Source: Nephrocerus scutellatus (lineage: Eukaryota > Arthropoda > Insecta > Diptera > Pipunculidae). Taken from it: a DNA stretch of 64,000 bases. The stretch covers positions 114,501,890 through 114,565,889 of the forward strand of contig OX352761.1 in NCBI GenBank assembly GCA_947095585.1, written 5' to 3'. The notes beneath the pieces are model-generated. The model made no database searches. It was given only the letters and a program-made list of their open reading frames with translations, and was not told the DNA's origin. Shown here in pieces: positions 33,360-45,142 of the stretch (positions are counted from its first letter, which is position 1; each line of letters opens with the position of its first letter). A program made the position numbers and the translations under genes.

Positions 33360-35990
33360 AGGATTGCATAAAAAACTATAAGAAAGCCATCAGGTCCTGG
33401 GTGGAATTCTGTCAGTCCATCGAGAATCCCAAGGACTCGGCCAGAATTTGAAAGATTCTGTCAAAAGAAAACACCTGTCCAACCTCTATCAAAAGATCGA
33501 TAGACAGAATTCACGGCCGAATCTCTGGACATTCTAATAAATACCCACTTCCCTGCGTGCGAAGACTCGTGCACGCCTTAAAGACTATGCAGTCCTTAAG
33601 GTCAGGAAGGCTCCTCATGCAACGCATCCAATATCATGAAAACATGAAAAGGTTTCCTGGGCCAATCGCAGTTTTTCTGCGTACAAATCACCCGGCCTTG
33701 ACGGTACACAACCTATCATGCTTCAAAAGTCCATTGATGTGTCGACATCTTGGCTAGTAAATATCTTCATAAGCTGTCTACAACTGTCTCGCTGCAGTTG
33801 GAGAAGAGTTTGAGTAGTGTTCATCCCCAAAGTAGGCAGAAGGGGTCATGAATCTGCCAAAGATTTTAGACCTCATAGCCTATCATCGTTCTTGATGAAA
33901 ACGTTGGATCTCATTAGACTAAGTTTTGAAGATACAATGATATCCATACACCAACATGCATACTTTAAAGGCAGGTCTACGAAAACGGCCCTCCAAGAGG
34001 TGGTGCGCACGATTGAGCACACTCTTTAATAAAAACAATACACTCTTGCCATCTTCCTTGATATAGTAGGCGCTTTCAACAATGTTCATATTAGCGCCAT
34101 TCAGAAGGCTCTCACTGAGTTGGGGGTAGAACTCCAAAAACAGTGGATCAACTTTATGCTAGGCAGTAGAGAAATTCATGTTAATTTGGGTAATAGTAAC
34201 ATGTTCAAATCAGTCAACAGAGGCACTCCCCAGGGATGTGTAATATCGCCCCTATTGTGGCTGATGGCTATACAGAAGGTCCTTAGGATATTACAGCTGG
34301 AGGGGACGAAAGCTGTAGCGTATGTAGACGACGTGGTGATACTTGTGTCAGGACAGTTCTCTTCTATGACTAGTGAAGTTATGGAAAGGACTCTAGGCAA
34401 GGTTAGCTCCTGGGCTACCAGTTGTTGACTAGGAGTTAACTATAAGAAAACTGAAATGATACTTTTAACCGCTAGGTCAGAGACTTACACTTACCTCAGA
34501 GGCTAAAAATCTCGGCGTGATCCTTGATAAGAAACTTAGCTGGAAGTCAAATAAAGAATTCAGGGTTAAGAAAGCATGTATTGCCCTATACGCCTGTTAC
34601 AAATTCATCGGTAAGAAGTCAAGGAGTGCACTCTGGCTCCACAGTGGTTCTACGACCTATTCGTATCTATGGTGCGCTAGTCTGGTGGCCGACGATTAAT
34701 AAAAAGAACAATGCCACCATGCTAAGTAGAATACAAAGATCAGCAACTGTTATGATAACTGGTGCACTAATACAAATTGTCCTCAATACAATTTTACACT
34801 TATTACCTCCCGACCTATTTATTAAATACGTTGCGACGTGTAGCGCTGTCCATCTCAAAGAATCTGGCTGACTTGTTGGCAAACCGTACGGGCACTACAG
34901 TTTACTGCAGCATATGATACGATCCTCAACTGACTACTGCACTCCTAAATTGAACTTCAGTCCCAGCTTTGCCGTTAATTTTCCGACTAGAGAAAGTTGG
35001 AAGGACGGAGGAGTATTGAGGCTTTTTGACGTAACTCCATTCACCGACGGATCCAAGATGAGTCGGCGCTGGAGTCTTCTTAGAAAAACTTAATCTTTCA
35101 ATATCCTTCAAGCTTCCTGATTCCGCTAGCATCTTTCAGGCGGAGATTCTGGCGATTAGGGAGGCATGCACTTGCTAACAGTACCGCTATAAATGGAAGG
35201 GTTTGCATATGCGTAGACAGACAATCCGCAATCAAAGCCATTATTGCGACTAGCAACAACTCAAACCTGTCAGGCAGTGCCAAGCTGAATTGGCTTCAGT
35301 AAGCCAAAGCATGGACCCAAGTCTAGTGTGGGTGCCGGGGCACAGCGACATTGACAGAAACAAGAAAGCGGATGTAATGGCGAAGAAGGCGAAGAAGGGC
35401 GGGTGTGTGCTATCCATTGAGATTCGTCATAGAACGCGTCCTCACTTTCCATACTACCAAGGCACAACTAAGGTGGAATGACTTGACCAGCTGCGGTACT
35501 TCGAGGGCGATGCCCTTCCTACAATAAAAACAAATCCAAGATCTCAAGATTTTGGAAAGATATTTCCAGAGTCGTAGATATTATCACTGGCCATTGGCCG
35601 GTGGGCCACGCAGCCAAACTGGGAATTCCGCACAATACTTTTTGCAGAAGCTGTAAGGATGTCAATAAAAGGGAAACTCTCATCCATTATCTCTGCAACT
35701 GTCCAGCCCTGGCGGTCTTCCGACTCCATAAATTGAAAAAACCCATCTTTGCCAACCTGAGGGAGCTCTCGGAGTGCCGGATCACCGATCTGATCTCGTA
35801 CATGAACGCTACAGGCAGTTGCAATGTATTTGAATATTATTTCAACTGCTGTTGGTTCCCTGTTGGTTCCACTGTTGAGGATAAATTACTTTTAACAAGT
35901 CAATTGTATTGCGTTTGCTTTATCCGAAATACTAGAACTCTGCTACTTTTCTATCACAATCAGTTGTATCTATCTATGTAAGAAGCTCAA
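33360..35990 (+). mobile_element. LOA-like LINE, reverse transcriptase to C-terminal Cys motif, pseudogenised
   Basis: Best copy of this LINE type. RT: VFIPKVGRRGHES near 33817; SVNRGTPQGCVISPLLWLMA at 34210; VAYVDDVVILVSGQ at 34318 (YVDD active site). Thumb: RLNKKNNATMLSRIQRSATV near 34705. RNase H: FTDGSKM near 35040 and LVWVPGHSDIDRNKKADVMA near 35320-35380. C-terminus: CRSCKDVNKRETLIHYLCNC near 35645-35700. Several stops and frameshifts. No endonuclease is present, so it is 5'-truncated. Confidence 0.87.
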
Positions 35991-37080
35991 AATATGCAGA
36001 AAATAAAACCATTATTAACAATTACAAATAATCAAAAAACACTGTGTATAATAATAATCGTCAGGTGGCTTTACAAATACGGTCAGGCCCTACCCTACCG
36101 ATTTTTTAAAGTATGAACTGTTGAATGAATCTACTTTAATAAGTAAACACTATGTATATAACAGTATGGTTTCAACTTAACTCAGTTCTGTTATAAACTA
36201 AAACCAATAAACGTCCATACCTTTTTTTTGTACAACTTTTTATGACTCCATAAATCATCAGATAAAATTATCTCTGTTTGCACACAAAATCTTCGAACGA
36301 CTACATTCAACTGAAATGGACACAGTTTTAGTTTCTTTCTGAATTTGTATTTTGTGCTCTGCAGCGCAATGCATCTGAGATTTTCCTTATTTTATTTTCC
36401 GTTATGGATCTTCGGAAAGATAAACCTTGAACCCATAAAGAAAATCGATTGATTGACTTTGCATTAATGCATTTGGTTATCATTCGAAACTATATTATTG
36501 CAGATAACACTTAACCACTCCAAAGGTTCCTGAACTCATGAAGTTTTCATTGAGTGTTCTTGTACATATAATACTATATTCCCTATCTTATAAGGTTAAT
36601 AACACTACACTGAGAAGAAAGAAAATTATATTCTTCTCATTTGAGCCTGTCAGGGAAGTGTAATTAATATTAGAATCTAAAGTGATATTGAAACTCATCT
36701 GCTATGATAGATTTGAAAATTTAGATTTATTTTTATATCAGCCAATAATTTGAATGGTTTTCACAGAGTGATACATAGATACGAACATATACGAAGATAT
36801 GTATTTACGGGCAATTTATAAGTCGGCATTTAAAAAAAATCAATTTATCTACGTCTAATATCATCTATTCACAATGTATGAGTATCTTTTTTTTTCTTGT
36901 AATGAAGCATTTAATTGAGTGCACATATTTTATAATTTGTTTTGAAATGTTTCAAATGATTTCATAAATTAAGAAGCATAGAATCTAAGGTAATTAAACA
37001 TTATAATATATGTAGCATACGACAGTGCCAAAGTGAGATTAATTGGCAAAAGGAACGCGATGCAAAATCAGTTAAAAATA
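35991..37080. other. Intergenic DNA without recognised features
   Basis: AT-rich (around 70% by eye), no ORF or repeat that I can name. Confidence 0.5.
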
Positions 37081-38485
37081 ATTTTTTTTTTATAATGTAC
37101 TCACGCTAAAGGGATTTGCACCCTTAGAATGCATAGCACAGCCTATGCGTTAGAAAATTAGCGAGAGGAAAAGATGAGATGTCTATGCACGTGTGTCTTT
37201 AACGACTGCAGATCATACAAATTCGGAAACACAGAATCAGGCAATTTATTCCACATAACTAGTGTGCGGCTAAAGAAGGAAGGTCTAATGGTAGACCCCT
37301 GAGCTCGAGTTGTTTAACGGGTATTGTGGTTGAGTTGGAGGATGGCCGGTATGCATCTGGATATTTCTTTGGAACACCGCTTGTGGAAAAAGCGATAAAA
37401 CAGTGACAAGCAGGAAACATTCCTACGATGTTCAAGTGATTCGATTGTTTTTGCGATATTTACGTGACCAATAAGTTTTAACGCGCGGATCTGAATTCTG
37501 TCTAGTAGATGCAATGTGGTCGTGGAGGCTCCTACCAAAACAATATATGTGCATTCAAGTTTGGGCCGAATATATGCCAGGTGGGCGCCGTGGCTCAGTG
37601 GATAAGAGCATGGCTTCTGAGCAGGAGGTTCCTGGTTCGAATCCCAGTAACACAAAAAGTATTTTCACGGTGTCCCACCTCTCACAAAAGTCTGACAAAC
37701 GTCCGAGAGCAATAACTTGTCACGAAAAGCTTTTCAATTCGCCGTTCGTATTTGGCATTAAATTGTTAGTTCCAATCCTTTTGTGTGCAAAAATATACAC
37801 GCTCAACACAAATGGTTTCCAGAAGTTAGGCCTTGGACCGCAATGGTCTGTCGCGCCGAATATTATTATTATTAAATATTAACCAGGCCTGAGGGAGTGA
37901 AGTACATTTGGCTCCGTTTTAGGAAGCCTAAACATTTCGCAGCATTCTTAGCGATGGCGAATATGTGGTCGTTCCAACGAAGTTTGTTGTTGACGCCTAT
38001 ACCAAATATTGCGAGTTTTTCAGTTTGTTTGATGCCAGATCCATTCATGGATAAAGGTTGAGGGCTTAGTTTAAGCTTAGAAGACAAAAGACAGCATTTG
38101 GTTTTCGATGTATTTAATTTTACTTTATTGTGTAGTCTCAACCTTGTTATATTGTCAATGTAAGAATTTAAGGTATTTAGCATATGTTGTTGTTCAAGTT
38201 CCACTTGTTATGTAGAGGGGCGTGCAGAAAGCGCAAACTCATATGAAAAGCTAAGAGAGCTGTCGTTAGCGAAAGAATGAATTGGATTAGAAGCATCGGA
38301 AAGGAGGTTATTAATGAATATGAGAAAGAGTGTCGGAGACAAAACAGAGCCTTGGGGAACACCGGTGTTTATGCGGTGAACATTGGATTTGAAACCGTCC
38401 AATACGACCTATATTGAAAGGTCAGAAAGTTACTACTAGTTACTAGGCCAATCAATCTGGGCCTTATCAATTCCATGATTAATGA
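37081..38485 (-). mobile_element. Jockey/CR1-like LINE, 3' half, split by a SINE
   Basis: On the - strand: DGFKSNVHRINTGVPQGSVL and SPTLFLIFINNLL (38390-38300), then FANDSSLSFSYEF (a degraded FADD), KVKLNTSKTKCCLLSSKLKL, a thumb with FGIGVNNKLRWNDHIF, then after the SINE, YIRPKLECTYIVLVGAS and SLEHRRNVSCLSLFYRFFH. It ends at about 37081 with an A-rich tail on the - strand. The frame breaks in several places. The SINE at 37582-37880 interrupts the phrase between SGL and AYIRPKLE. Confidence 0.85.
37582..37880 (+). repeat. tRNA-derived SINE, full-length reference copy, inside a LINE
   Basis: tRNA-like head of about 75 bp (A-box TGGCTCAGTGG, B-box GGTTCGAATCC), then CACGGTGTCCCACC, a body of about 190 bp ending 'ccttggaccgcaatggtct', and a short ATT-repeat tail. 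CCAGG occurs on both sides as a likely short target duplication. The isoacceptor of origin is uncertain because the anticodon arm is degraded. Confidence 0.88.
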
Positions 38486-40545
38486 TGTTGAAGTAAAGAA
38501 GCAGGTTTCTGATGGTGCATAGCACGTCTTATTTACATAAAAATCATTGGTTCACATTACTTTATATCAAGTTAAGAATGTACTAGTTTTAGAATATAGT
38601 AAAAGTGGCTTTGGAAAAAATCGCGATAAACAGAACAAAATTTAATAAGAAAAAGATTTTTAATAGACATAAGTACCAGGTCTAAAATTAAACTTTCCCA
38701 TCAAAAAAGGGTTTTGTTAACTTGTCTTTAAATTCTAAAATACTCCTTTAATCCCCTACCCTAAAAAATGGCTTCGAACTTTTTTGTAAATTTAAAGCTT
38801 ATTCATTACACTTTCTTTGTATATTACCTAAAATTAAAAAAATCACAATTATCACAAATCTCAAAGGGAACAATGTGGGAATCGGTTTATATACCCGCAT
38901 TACCACTGATATACGAGTTTAAAAAATGTACATTCCAGTGCAAATAATCGTTATTTAATGCTTCTGAATGCTTTATGCTTTATGTAGCTAAGTATTTGAG
39001 CATTTGATTTCAATAAACTAACAATACGAATATATTAGTATTATACACAGCGCCAAGTTCTGCCGCATTCTTTACAAGGTATGTAAAATATATTTAAATA
39101 ACCCAATTTATTAAATTTTTGTTTTTATTCTTGTTTAGACGCATAGCGAGTATAAATGAAAAAAAAGCGTTGTGTCGGAGATGGAAAGATGGAAGGAAGA
39201 TTAAATGGTTGACGAAAAAGGGAAGAAATACGGACGCTGGACGGTTATTTTGGAAATATACGACAGGCAGATACGGAGATATGGAAGCTTTTATTTGATT
39301 AAGTTTTTCTATTCAGGAGTAATTTGATAGACGGCAGGCAGATATGATTTAATTGATTAAGTTTGTCTATTCAGAAATAATTTTGCTACAGTCATAAATG
39401 AAGCACTATAACTATAGAATAGTTCTAAGTTACTGCTGTTGCTATTTCTCTTTAAGTGCTACATTTAAAGTTTAAACTAAGGTTGTTATATAAAGAAAAA
39501 ATAACAACAGTACTCACAAAAGGGATTTCGCGGTTTGGTTGCCATCAAACATAGTCTAAAGCTCTTTTATTTTACTTCATCCAAGCAAGCCTTATTTTCG
39601 ATATCAATATTAATATATTTTATAAAATTTAAATTAAAAAGGTCACAAAAACAAATTTTCCTCTAAAGTGTGATAATATAACGTTGGAGCATTACGTCTG
39701 TTGCAAGTATTCTACGTTAACGATTCCTTAGCAATCCGAAGATATAAAATTGCATGGTATTATATAACATCACAAGATCGCCAACAACAATTTTACCGAC
39801 CACTTCCAACTGTCAACCAAAAACAGTCACTCTACTTACATGCTTGTTAATAGTTATCCGATATTTTAAAAGCAATCAACAATTAACAGTATTTCATGAA
39901 GATTTTGTTATTGGGAAGTAAATGGATTTCCCAGATGAACGTTCACCTTATCGATGCTGTCGATAAACTCAAACCGCGTATTATATTGTTGGACGAAGAA
40001 GATGCAACTAAAATGCTCCTCTGTAAAATGATTACAGTTTGTAAGAAATAATACACAGGAACACAAAACGTTTATAGCATATTAATTTAATGTCAGCTAG
40101 GTACTCGTATGTGCTTCGAAAAAAAACGGAGAAAATAAATTCTACGACGGAAAACTTGCAGGTTTACTTAATTTAATTAATTATTTAAAGTCAAGTCAAG
40201 TTGATTAATAATAAACAAAGTAATGTTTTTATCGACGAAGAATTTAAATGAGTTGTTTTCCAATGTATCTGCGACTTTGTGTTTGCTCAACTATTAACCT
40301 AGCTTATGAGATACTTATCACTTTGTATACGAGTATTATATGGATAGATACAATTGAGATGCAGTTTTTCAAAAATTGCTAAAGGTGCGACTTCTAAGAA
40401 TTTATATGCTTGTGTATATTATATTCTTTGTGTTCTTATAAAATCATAATAATTAAATAGCCGAATAATTTGAAGTTTTGTTTTTTTGTTAAGATAGAAG
40501 TACGATAAGTTTTACTGTAGAACATTTTATTTATTTTATGTAATA
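38486..40545. other. Intergenic DNA without recognised features
   Basis: AT-rich. Only a local direct duplication is visible near 39295-39385 ('attaagttt.tctattcag'). No gene supported. Confidence 0.5.
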
Positions 40546-41075
40546 CTAGTTGAATGCCCGGTGTTGCCTGGTTGGAACACCCATCAAAGACCCCCCCCCC
40601 CCCCCCCTCCCCAACACACTATACCAAGCAATCGCCAACCTATATTTGATTTCATATTGTATTGTATTGTCTATCTAGTTTGGTTAAAGTGGCTCTAGGC
40701 GTTCCAAAGTTAATGTGGCACAAATAAACATAGAAATAATCCTAATCATCCAATCTAAAAAAGAAACAACCAAACAACTACCTAACACCGCAAACACAAC
40801 CAAAACACACTTGTTTTTCTCAGTGACGTCTAAAACTAAAGAACTGGGGAAAGCCACGCAACGCCTTCTGTTTTAGCTAATCCTGAAAACTACTGGACCG
40901 ATTTGGATCAGGTTTTCACTATTGTACAGTAGGTTATAGGCTACAGTCAGTGTTGGGGAGCAGTGAGGTGGTGGCAGTGGGCGGGTCGTAATTTGGGTTG
41001 GGAGCATTGGTGTCGTGACAGTGGGGTGGGGCAGTGGTGTGGAGCAGTCGGGCAAATCTGGCTATTTCAGCTAGT
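40546..41075. repeat. CCCGGC-headed dispersed repeat (copy 2) with poly-C
   Basis: Starts 'actagttgaatgcccggtg', contains a C run at 40591-40607, and ends near 'cagctagtata'. The G-rich part 40930-41050 is the reverse complement type of the C-rich part of the copy at 19120, so this is a composite of two oppositely oriented pieces. Confidence 0.5.
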
Positions 41076-41263
41076 ATATATATAAATATGCATATATGTA
41101 TACACCCAAACCTCACTTTTCGTTGTTTTAGTTTGCGTTTTTCGGAGTTAAATTAGAAAAAAATTCGATCTGAGTTGTTGTATTTTCCAACTTGCGTTGT
41201 TTTGGGTTTAAAAGAAATATTTTGATATTTTTGAACTTGCTAGTTGTTTATCTAGGACTCCCT

Positions 41264-41697
41264 TTTTAAATTCTCTATATTAACTTCACTTGCCCTTGGC
41301 TGGCTGGCTGGCCAAATCTTGTGATCAATTTTTACCCCCTTCCTACAGCCCGATTTTATTGAAATTTTTCACACATGTATATATCCCAAGACAACACTTT
41401 CTATTAATTCTATTATTTGAGGCCCCTCGGGCCGCGGGTTCGGGGGGCTCTCATACAATTATTTTACAAAATTTACCCGATTTTCTTTAAATTTTGTACA
41501 CATGTGTGTCTTCGATGGAAAACACTTTTTGTTAAAAATTTGGAGCGATCGGCCCCTTGGGGACCCCAATATACAATTTTTAAATATCGCTATATCGCAT
41601 CCGATCACGGCAAAGTCTGAGATCTGTGCTTTGTGAGCAGCGCTGTTCGCTGCCGCTGCGTCATTTCGTGGATGATTTTGCCACAAAACGAGCACGC

Positions 41698-41736
<39 letters not shown>

Positions 41737-41790
41737 CCCCGATTAGAGAATTTACAAGAAAAATTTTAATTTTTATAGGTTGTTTTTTTT
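41264..41790 (+). mobile_element. Helentron/DINE-like element, complete
   Basis: 5' 'aaattctctatattaactt', GGCT array, 'cttgtgatcaattttt', 'cccgattttattgaaattt', 'acacatgt', repeated once more, and 3' 'ttagagaatttacaagaaa' through 'tttttataggttgttttttt'. A (GT)n run of about 34 bp lies at 41700-41734 near the 3' end. Confidence 0.75.
41700..41734. repeat. (GT)n microsatellite
   Basis: About 17 uninterrupted GT units inside the Helentron-like element. Confidence 0.95.
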
Positions 41791-41959
41791 ATATGTTACT
41801 TATTATTATTTATTTTTGTATAGTGATTTATTCTGAGTGTAGTTTTCACGTACATATTGTATTAGTTGTAGCGTCAGTTTTAAGAAACACATTAAAACGG
41901 TTTACATAAGTTTTGTTTTTAATAAAAAAATGTGTAACGATTTCATTTTAATTTATAAT

Positions 41960-42720
41960 TTTTACACCATGAGTGAAAAGGGAGAAAAAACCGCGAGATA
42001 TCAAAGATCGACTTGTTTATAAAATACGAAAAGCTACAAAATCGGAATCATGCTTGCATCCTAGGGCAGTGACTTCTACAAGAAGTGTATAGATGATCAA
42101 AATAGAATCGTTGTTTATAGTTTGGATTCAAAGTAAGGTCACGCAGAAAATTAAATTAAGCAAAATCTTATAATTCAGACAAAAGGAAAAAGTTTGCTAG
42201 ACAGTATAAAATGTGAATCATCGTGTAACGAAACTACAACTGTAAGTGCTAATGACAATGATGAAAAATTTGAAGCTAGTCAGGGTTGGTTTGAAGCTTC
42301 AAGGTTCGCGCCAACATTAACAGAGTAACTCGTAAAGGTGAAGCTGCAAGTACTGATATCGTCGCTGTAAACCATTTCCCAGTCGATTTAAAAGAAACTG
42401 TAATAAAGCCGATGGAGCAGGGAGTAATATCCACCTTTAAAAGTACTTACCTACGGCGAACATTTAAGCTGCTTTTAAGTGAAACTGATCGACAAGACAA
42501 ACCTACCATGCAAGAGTTTTGGAAAAAATTTAACATTGTGAAGGGTATAGAAATTATTTCGGAATAATGGAAAGAGATAAAACCATCTTGCATGAATGGG
42601 GTTTGGCGAAAATATGGACAGAATTCATTAAAAGTAATGATGCACCAAACGTAGTTCAAGACATAAAGTTATGAGTTTATTTAATGAAGCTATCGATATC
42701 TTAAAAACAAACGATACTGA
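41960..42720 (+). mobile_element. Tigger/pogo-type DNA transposon remnant
   Basis: Pieces in order: MSEKGEKT-like start near 41970; SQGWFEASRF near 42279 (the DNA-binding GWF(x)RF segment); KGEAASTD near 42335; and at 42400-42600 the phrase KPMEQGVISTFKSTYLRRTF, then DKPTMQEFWKKFNIVKGIEI and PSCMNGVWRKYG. This is the QPMDQGVI...YLRR...FWK...C(L)NGVW pattern of Tigger transposases. Stops and deletions, including loss of the central catalytic part, make it non-functional. Confidence 0.82.
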
Positions 42721-43167
42721 AAGCGTAAGAAGTTGTACATAGTTGCGGTAGTAGCTGCTAGTATAAATTGCTACAAGAAACTTTATGTTGATAAATATTA
42801 TGAAACAGACAACTTAACTGCTACTACGTCAACTAGAGAATCGTTGTACTTGGAATACCAGAAACAATTGTTAATGTTAAATTTCTTTCTTCCTTGTACC
42901 TGTTTCTAGTGGGCTGTCTTCTTCGTTATCTGGAATGTCTAGTTGCATTAATTACTCGTTAGTCAGTTCAGCATTATGTGAAGTTAGCAATTCTTCAATC
43001 ATCCATTCTTCTCAAATATTTTAGTTTCGTTTAGGACCAGAATTGCTGACCTTTTGACATGTACATAAGTAAACAAAGCAAAAAAAAATGTTCTCAGCCC
43101 ACGTATGTTGCTGACATCTATTCTGAAGCATGAAGACATACAGACAATCTCTTATTTTTATATATTA

Positions 43168-43382
43168 CTAGCTTTTCCAGGGCGCCCTGCCACCCGCACA
43201 AATGAATCCAGGACTTGCTCTCACTACCACGGCAGGGATGTACTATGTAGCCTATATAGCCTATGTTACCCCTGAAAGTGCATTCTAAATGTTGGCGAAA
43301 GAATATTTTAAAGCGTTCAAATAATTTTGAAGATCACCTCCTACACACAAACTAACTTTACTTCTTTATAATATTAGTATGA
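43168..43382. repeat. CCCGGC-type dispersed repeat (copy 3)
   Basis: Starts 'actagcttttccagggcgcc', ends 'ttataatattagtat', the same end as copy 1 at 19515. Confidence 0.5.
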
Positions 43383-44997
43383 AAAGAAGAACAAGATTGA
43401 ACCAAGCATTTAATATTTAATTTTGTTCACAGTAAACAGCATAACATTTGTTTTGGGTTCATTTTTTATTGAGAAATATCAACGGATAAGTCCAATAGCC
43501 TTCCCCACAGTAACTTTTGTCATTAACTCCTAATTATAGTATATTGGTAACCGTTTTAAATAAATTGCATTACCATTAAGTGCCTTTATAATGAAATCTC
43601 TGTGCTAAGACATTTAATTTTCGTTATCGTAACTTAATCAAATTTTGCTAATAATTAAGACTACGCTCCATGCGCTCTCAGGTTAACTAATTCTTATCAA
43701 AATATTTGACTGGTGGTCAATTCGATCAGAGTTAAATGAGTTGAGCTGGTAGGTAAGCAACTTTGCTTTTTGATCGCTCGCATTTAAAGCTAAAATATTG
43801 AATCCCTAATTTATTTATCAGTCAGCGCGCAGCACAATTTTCGGAAGAAATTCCTTGCAACAGGTTTTTCAAAGTATATTGCACATAAACACATAAAGCA
43901 CCTCTGGAGCGAATATAAATTTAAATGGTTATTGAGCTTTGCCCTCCGCAGGCGAGCTAACTAGGTGTAAACTGTGCCCAATCGCTCGGATAACTGCGAA
44001 ATACTTGCATTAACCAATAGTACACTGTCGTCGGACGGTCGGTATTTTCTATAATACGAGTATAGTAATGCAATAAGCAGAAACCAGTCTCATGGTGTTA
44101 GTTGTATTTTTGGACAGAGAGAACGTTTGTCCGTCCGCATGTCCAATGACGATGTGTAATGTGCAAAGTCATGGATGAATGATTTCAAATTTATATGGGC
44201 GGACAATTACTGAAGTCTGATGTTGTGGCTTTGGCTAACAAAATTCAGCAAGCCGGTGTATGGTAACAACAGAGTTTTTGGTTAAATTCATTTTTACACG
44301 CACTAGTTACGGTTAGTTCTGTGAACACCTCACATCGTGTGATTTCTTTCGTTTCGTGGGGGACTCTTTGAGGCGTTGGAGCAGTTTCTCAGTTGCGAGA
44401 GTGCAAATGTGAATGCACTCGATGCCCAAATAGCATCTAAGATAATTTTCAATGAAAATTTAGAAAAATTTTGAAATCATAAGAAGTGGCAAACCGCAAA
44501 ATTTAGAGCAGTGCTCGGTTGGTATGGGAGGGAGGCGCTGTACTTTACTATCTAAAGCTGTTGTTACCTTAGGTAAGATACTTGCACTTGTGTGCCACAC
44601 AGGTATCTTTAGTACAGTGCAACGGATTTTTTTTCGATCGTTGTTGTTATTTGCTATTTGCAATTACTGCTGATTTTTTTCATATACTGTACTGACGGGG
44701 TAAGAGGTTCAACAACCCCATCAGCTAATTGGAACCTTTCCGCTTTTATTCATTTAAGTGGATTGACCACATCGAAATTTATCAATTTTAGATTTCTTAG
44801 GAGTGGGTGACTACTTAAAGATACAATGTACGTTCTATGCACTTGCTTTGAAATTGACTTCAATTTGAAATTACTCTTTATTAAGGTAGTGATATTTTAT
44901 TTGTATTTATCTAGCATATTCTTTTGACGTGACAACGTCTCACTCCAAGGTTTAAGAGGGTACATGTTCAAAAACTCAAATGTTAAATGTCACTATT
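43383..44997. other. Intergenic DNA without recognised features
   Basis: No domain-bearing ORF or named repeat found. Confidence 0.45.
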
Positions 44998-45142
44998 TAA
45001 CAGATGTTAAGTTACGTTTTTAACAGATGTTAAGTAACGTTTTTTTAACAGATGTTAAGTTACGTTTTTAACAGGTGTTAACTAACGTTTTTTTAACAGA
45101 TGTTAAGTTACGTTTTTAACAGATTTTAAGTAACGTTTTTTA
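44998..45142. repeat. Short tandem array, alternating 23/25-bp units (48-bp dimer)
   Basis: The word CAGATGTT (once CAGGTGTT; the last unit degraded) recurs at 45001, 45024, 45049, 45072, 45097 and 45120. The spacing alternates 23 and 25 bp, because units ending 'gttacgttttt' alternate with units ending 'gtaacgtttttt'. Confidence 0.9.

Noticed and set aside
44460..44663. Short - strand open frame in the 43-45 kb spacer
   Set aside because: No family resemblance, no splice context, expected by chance.
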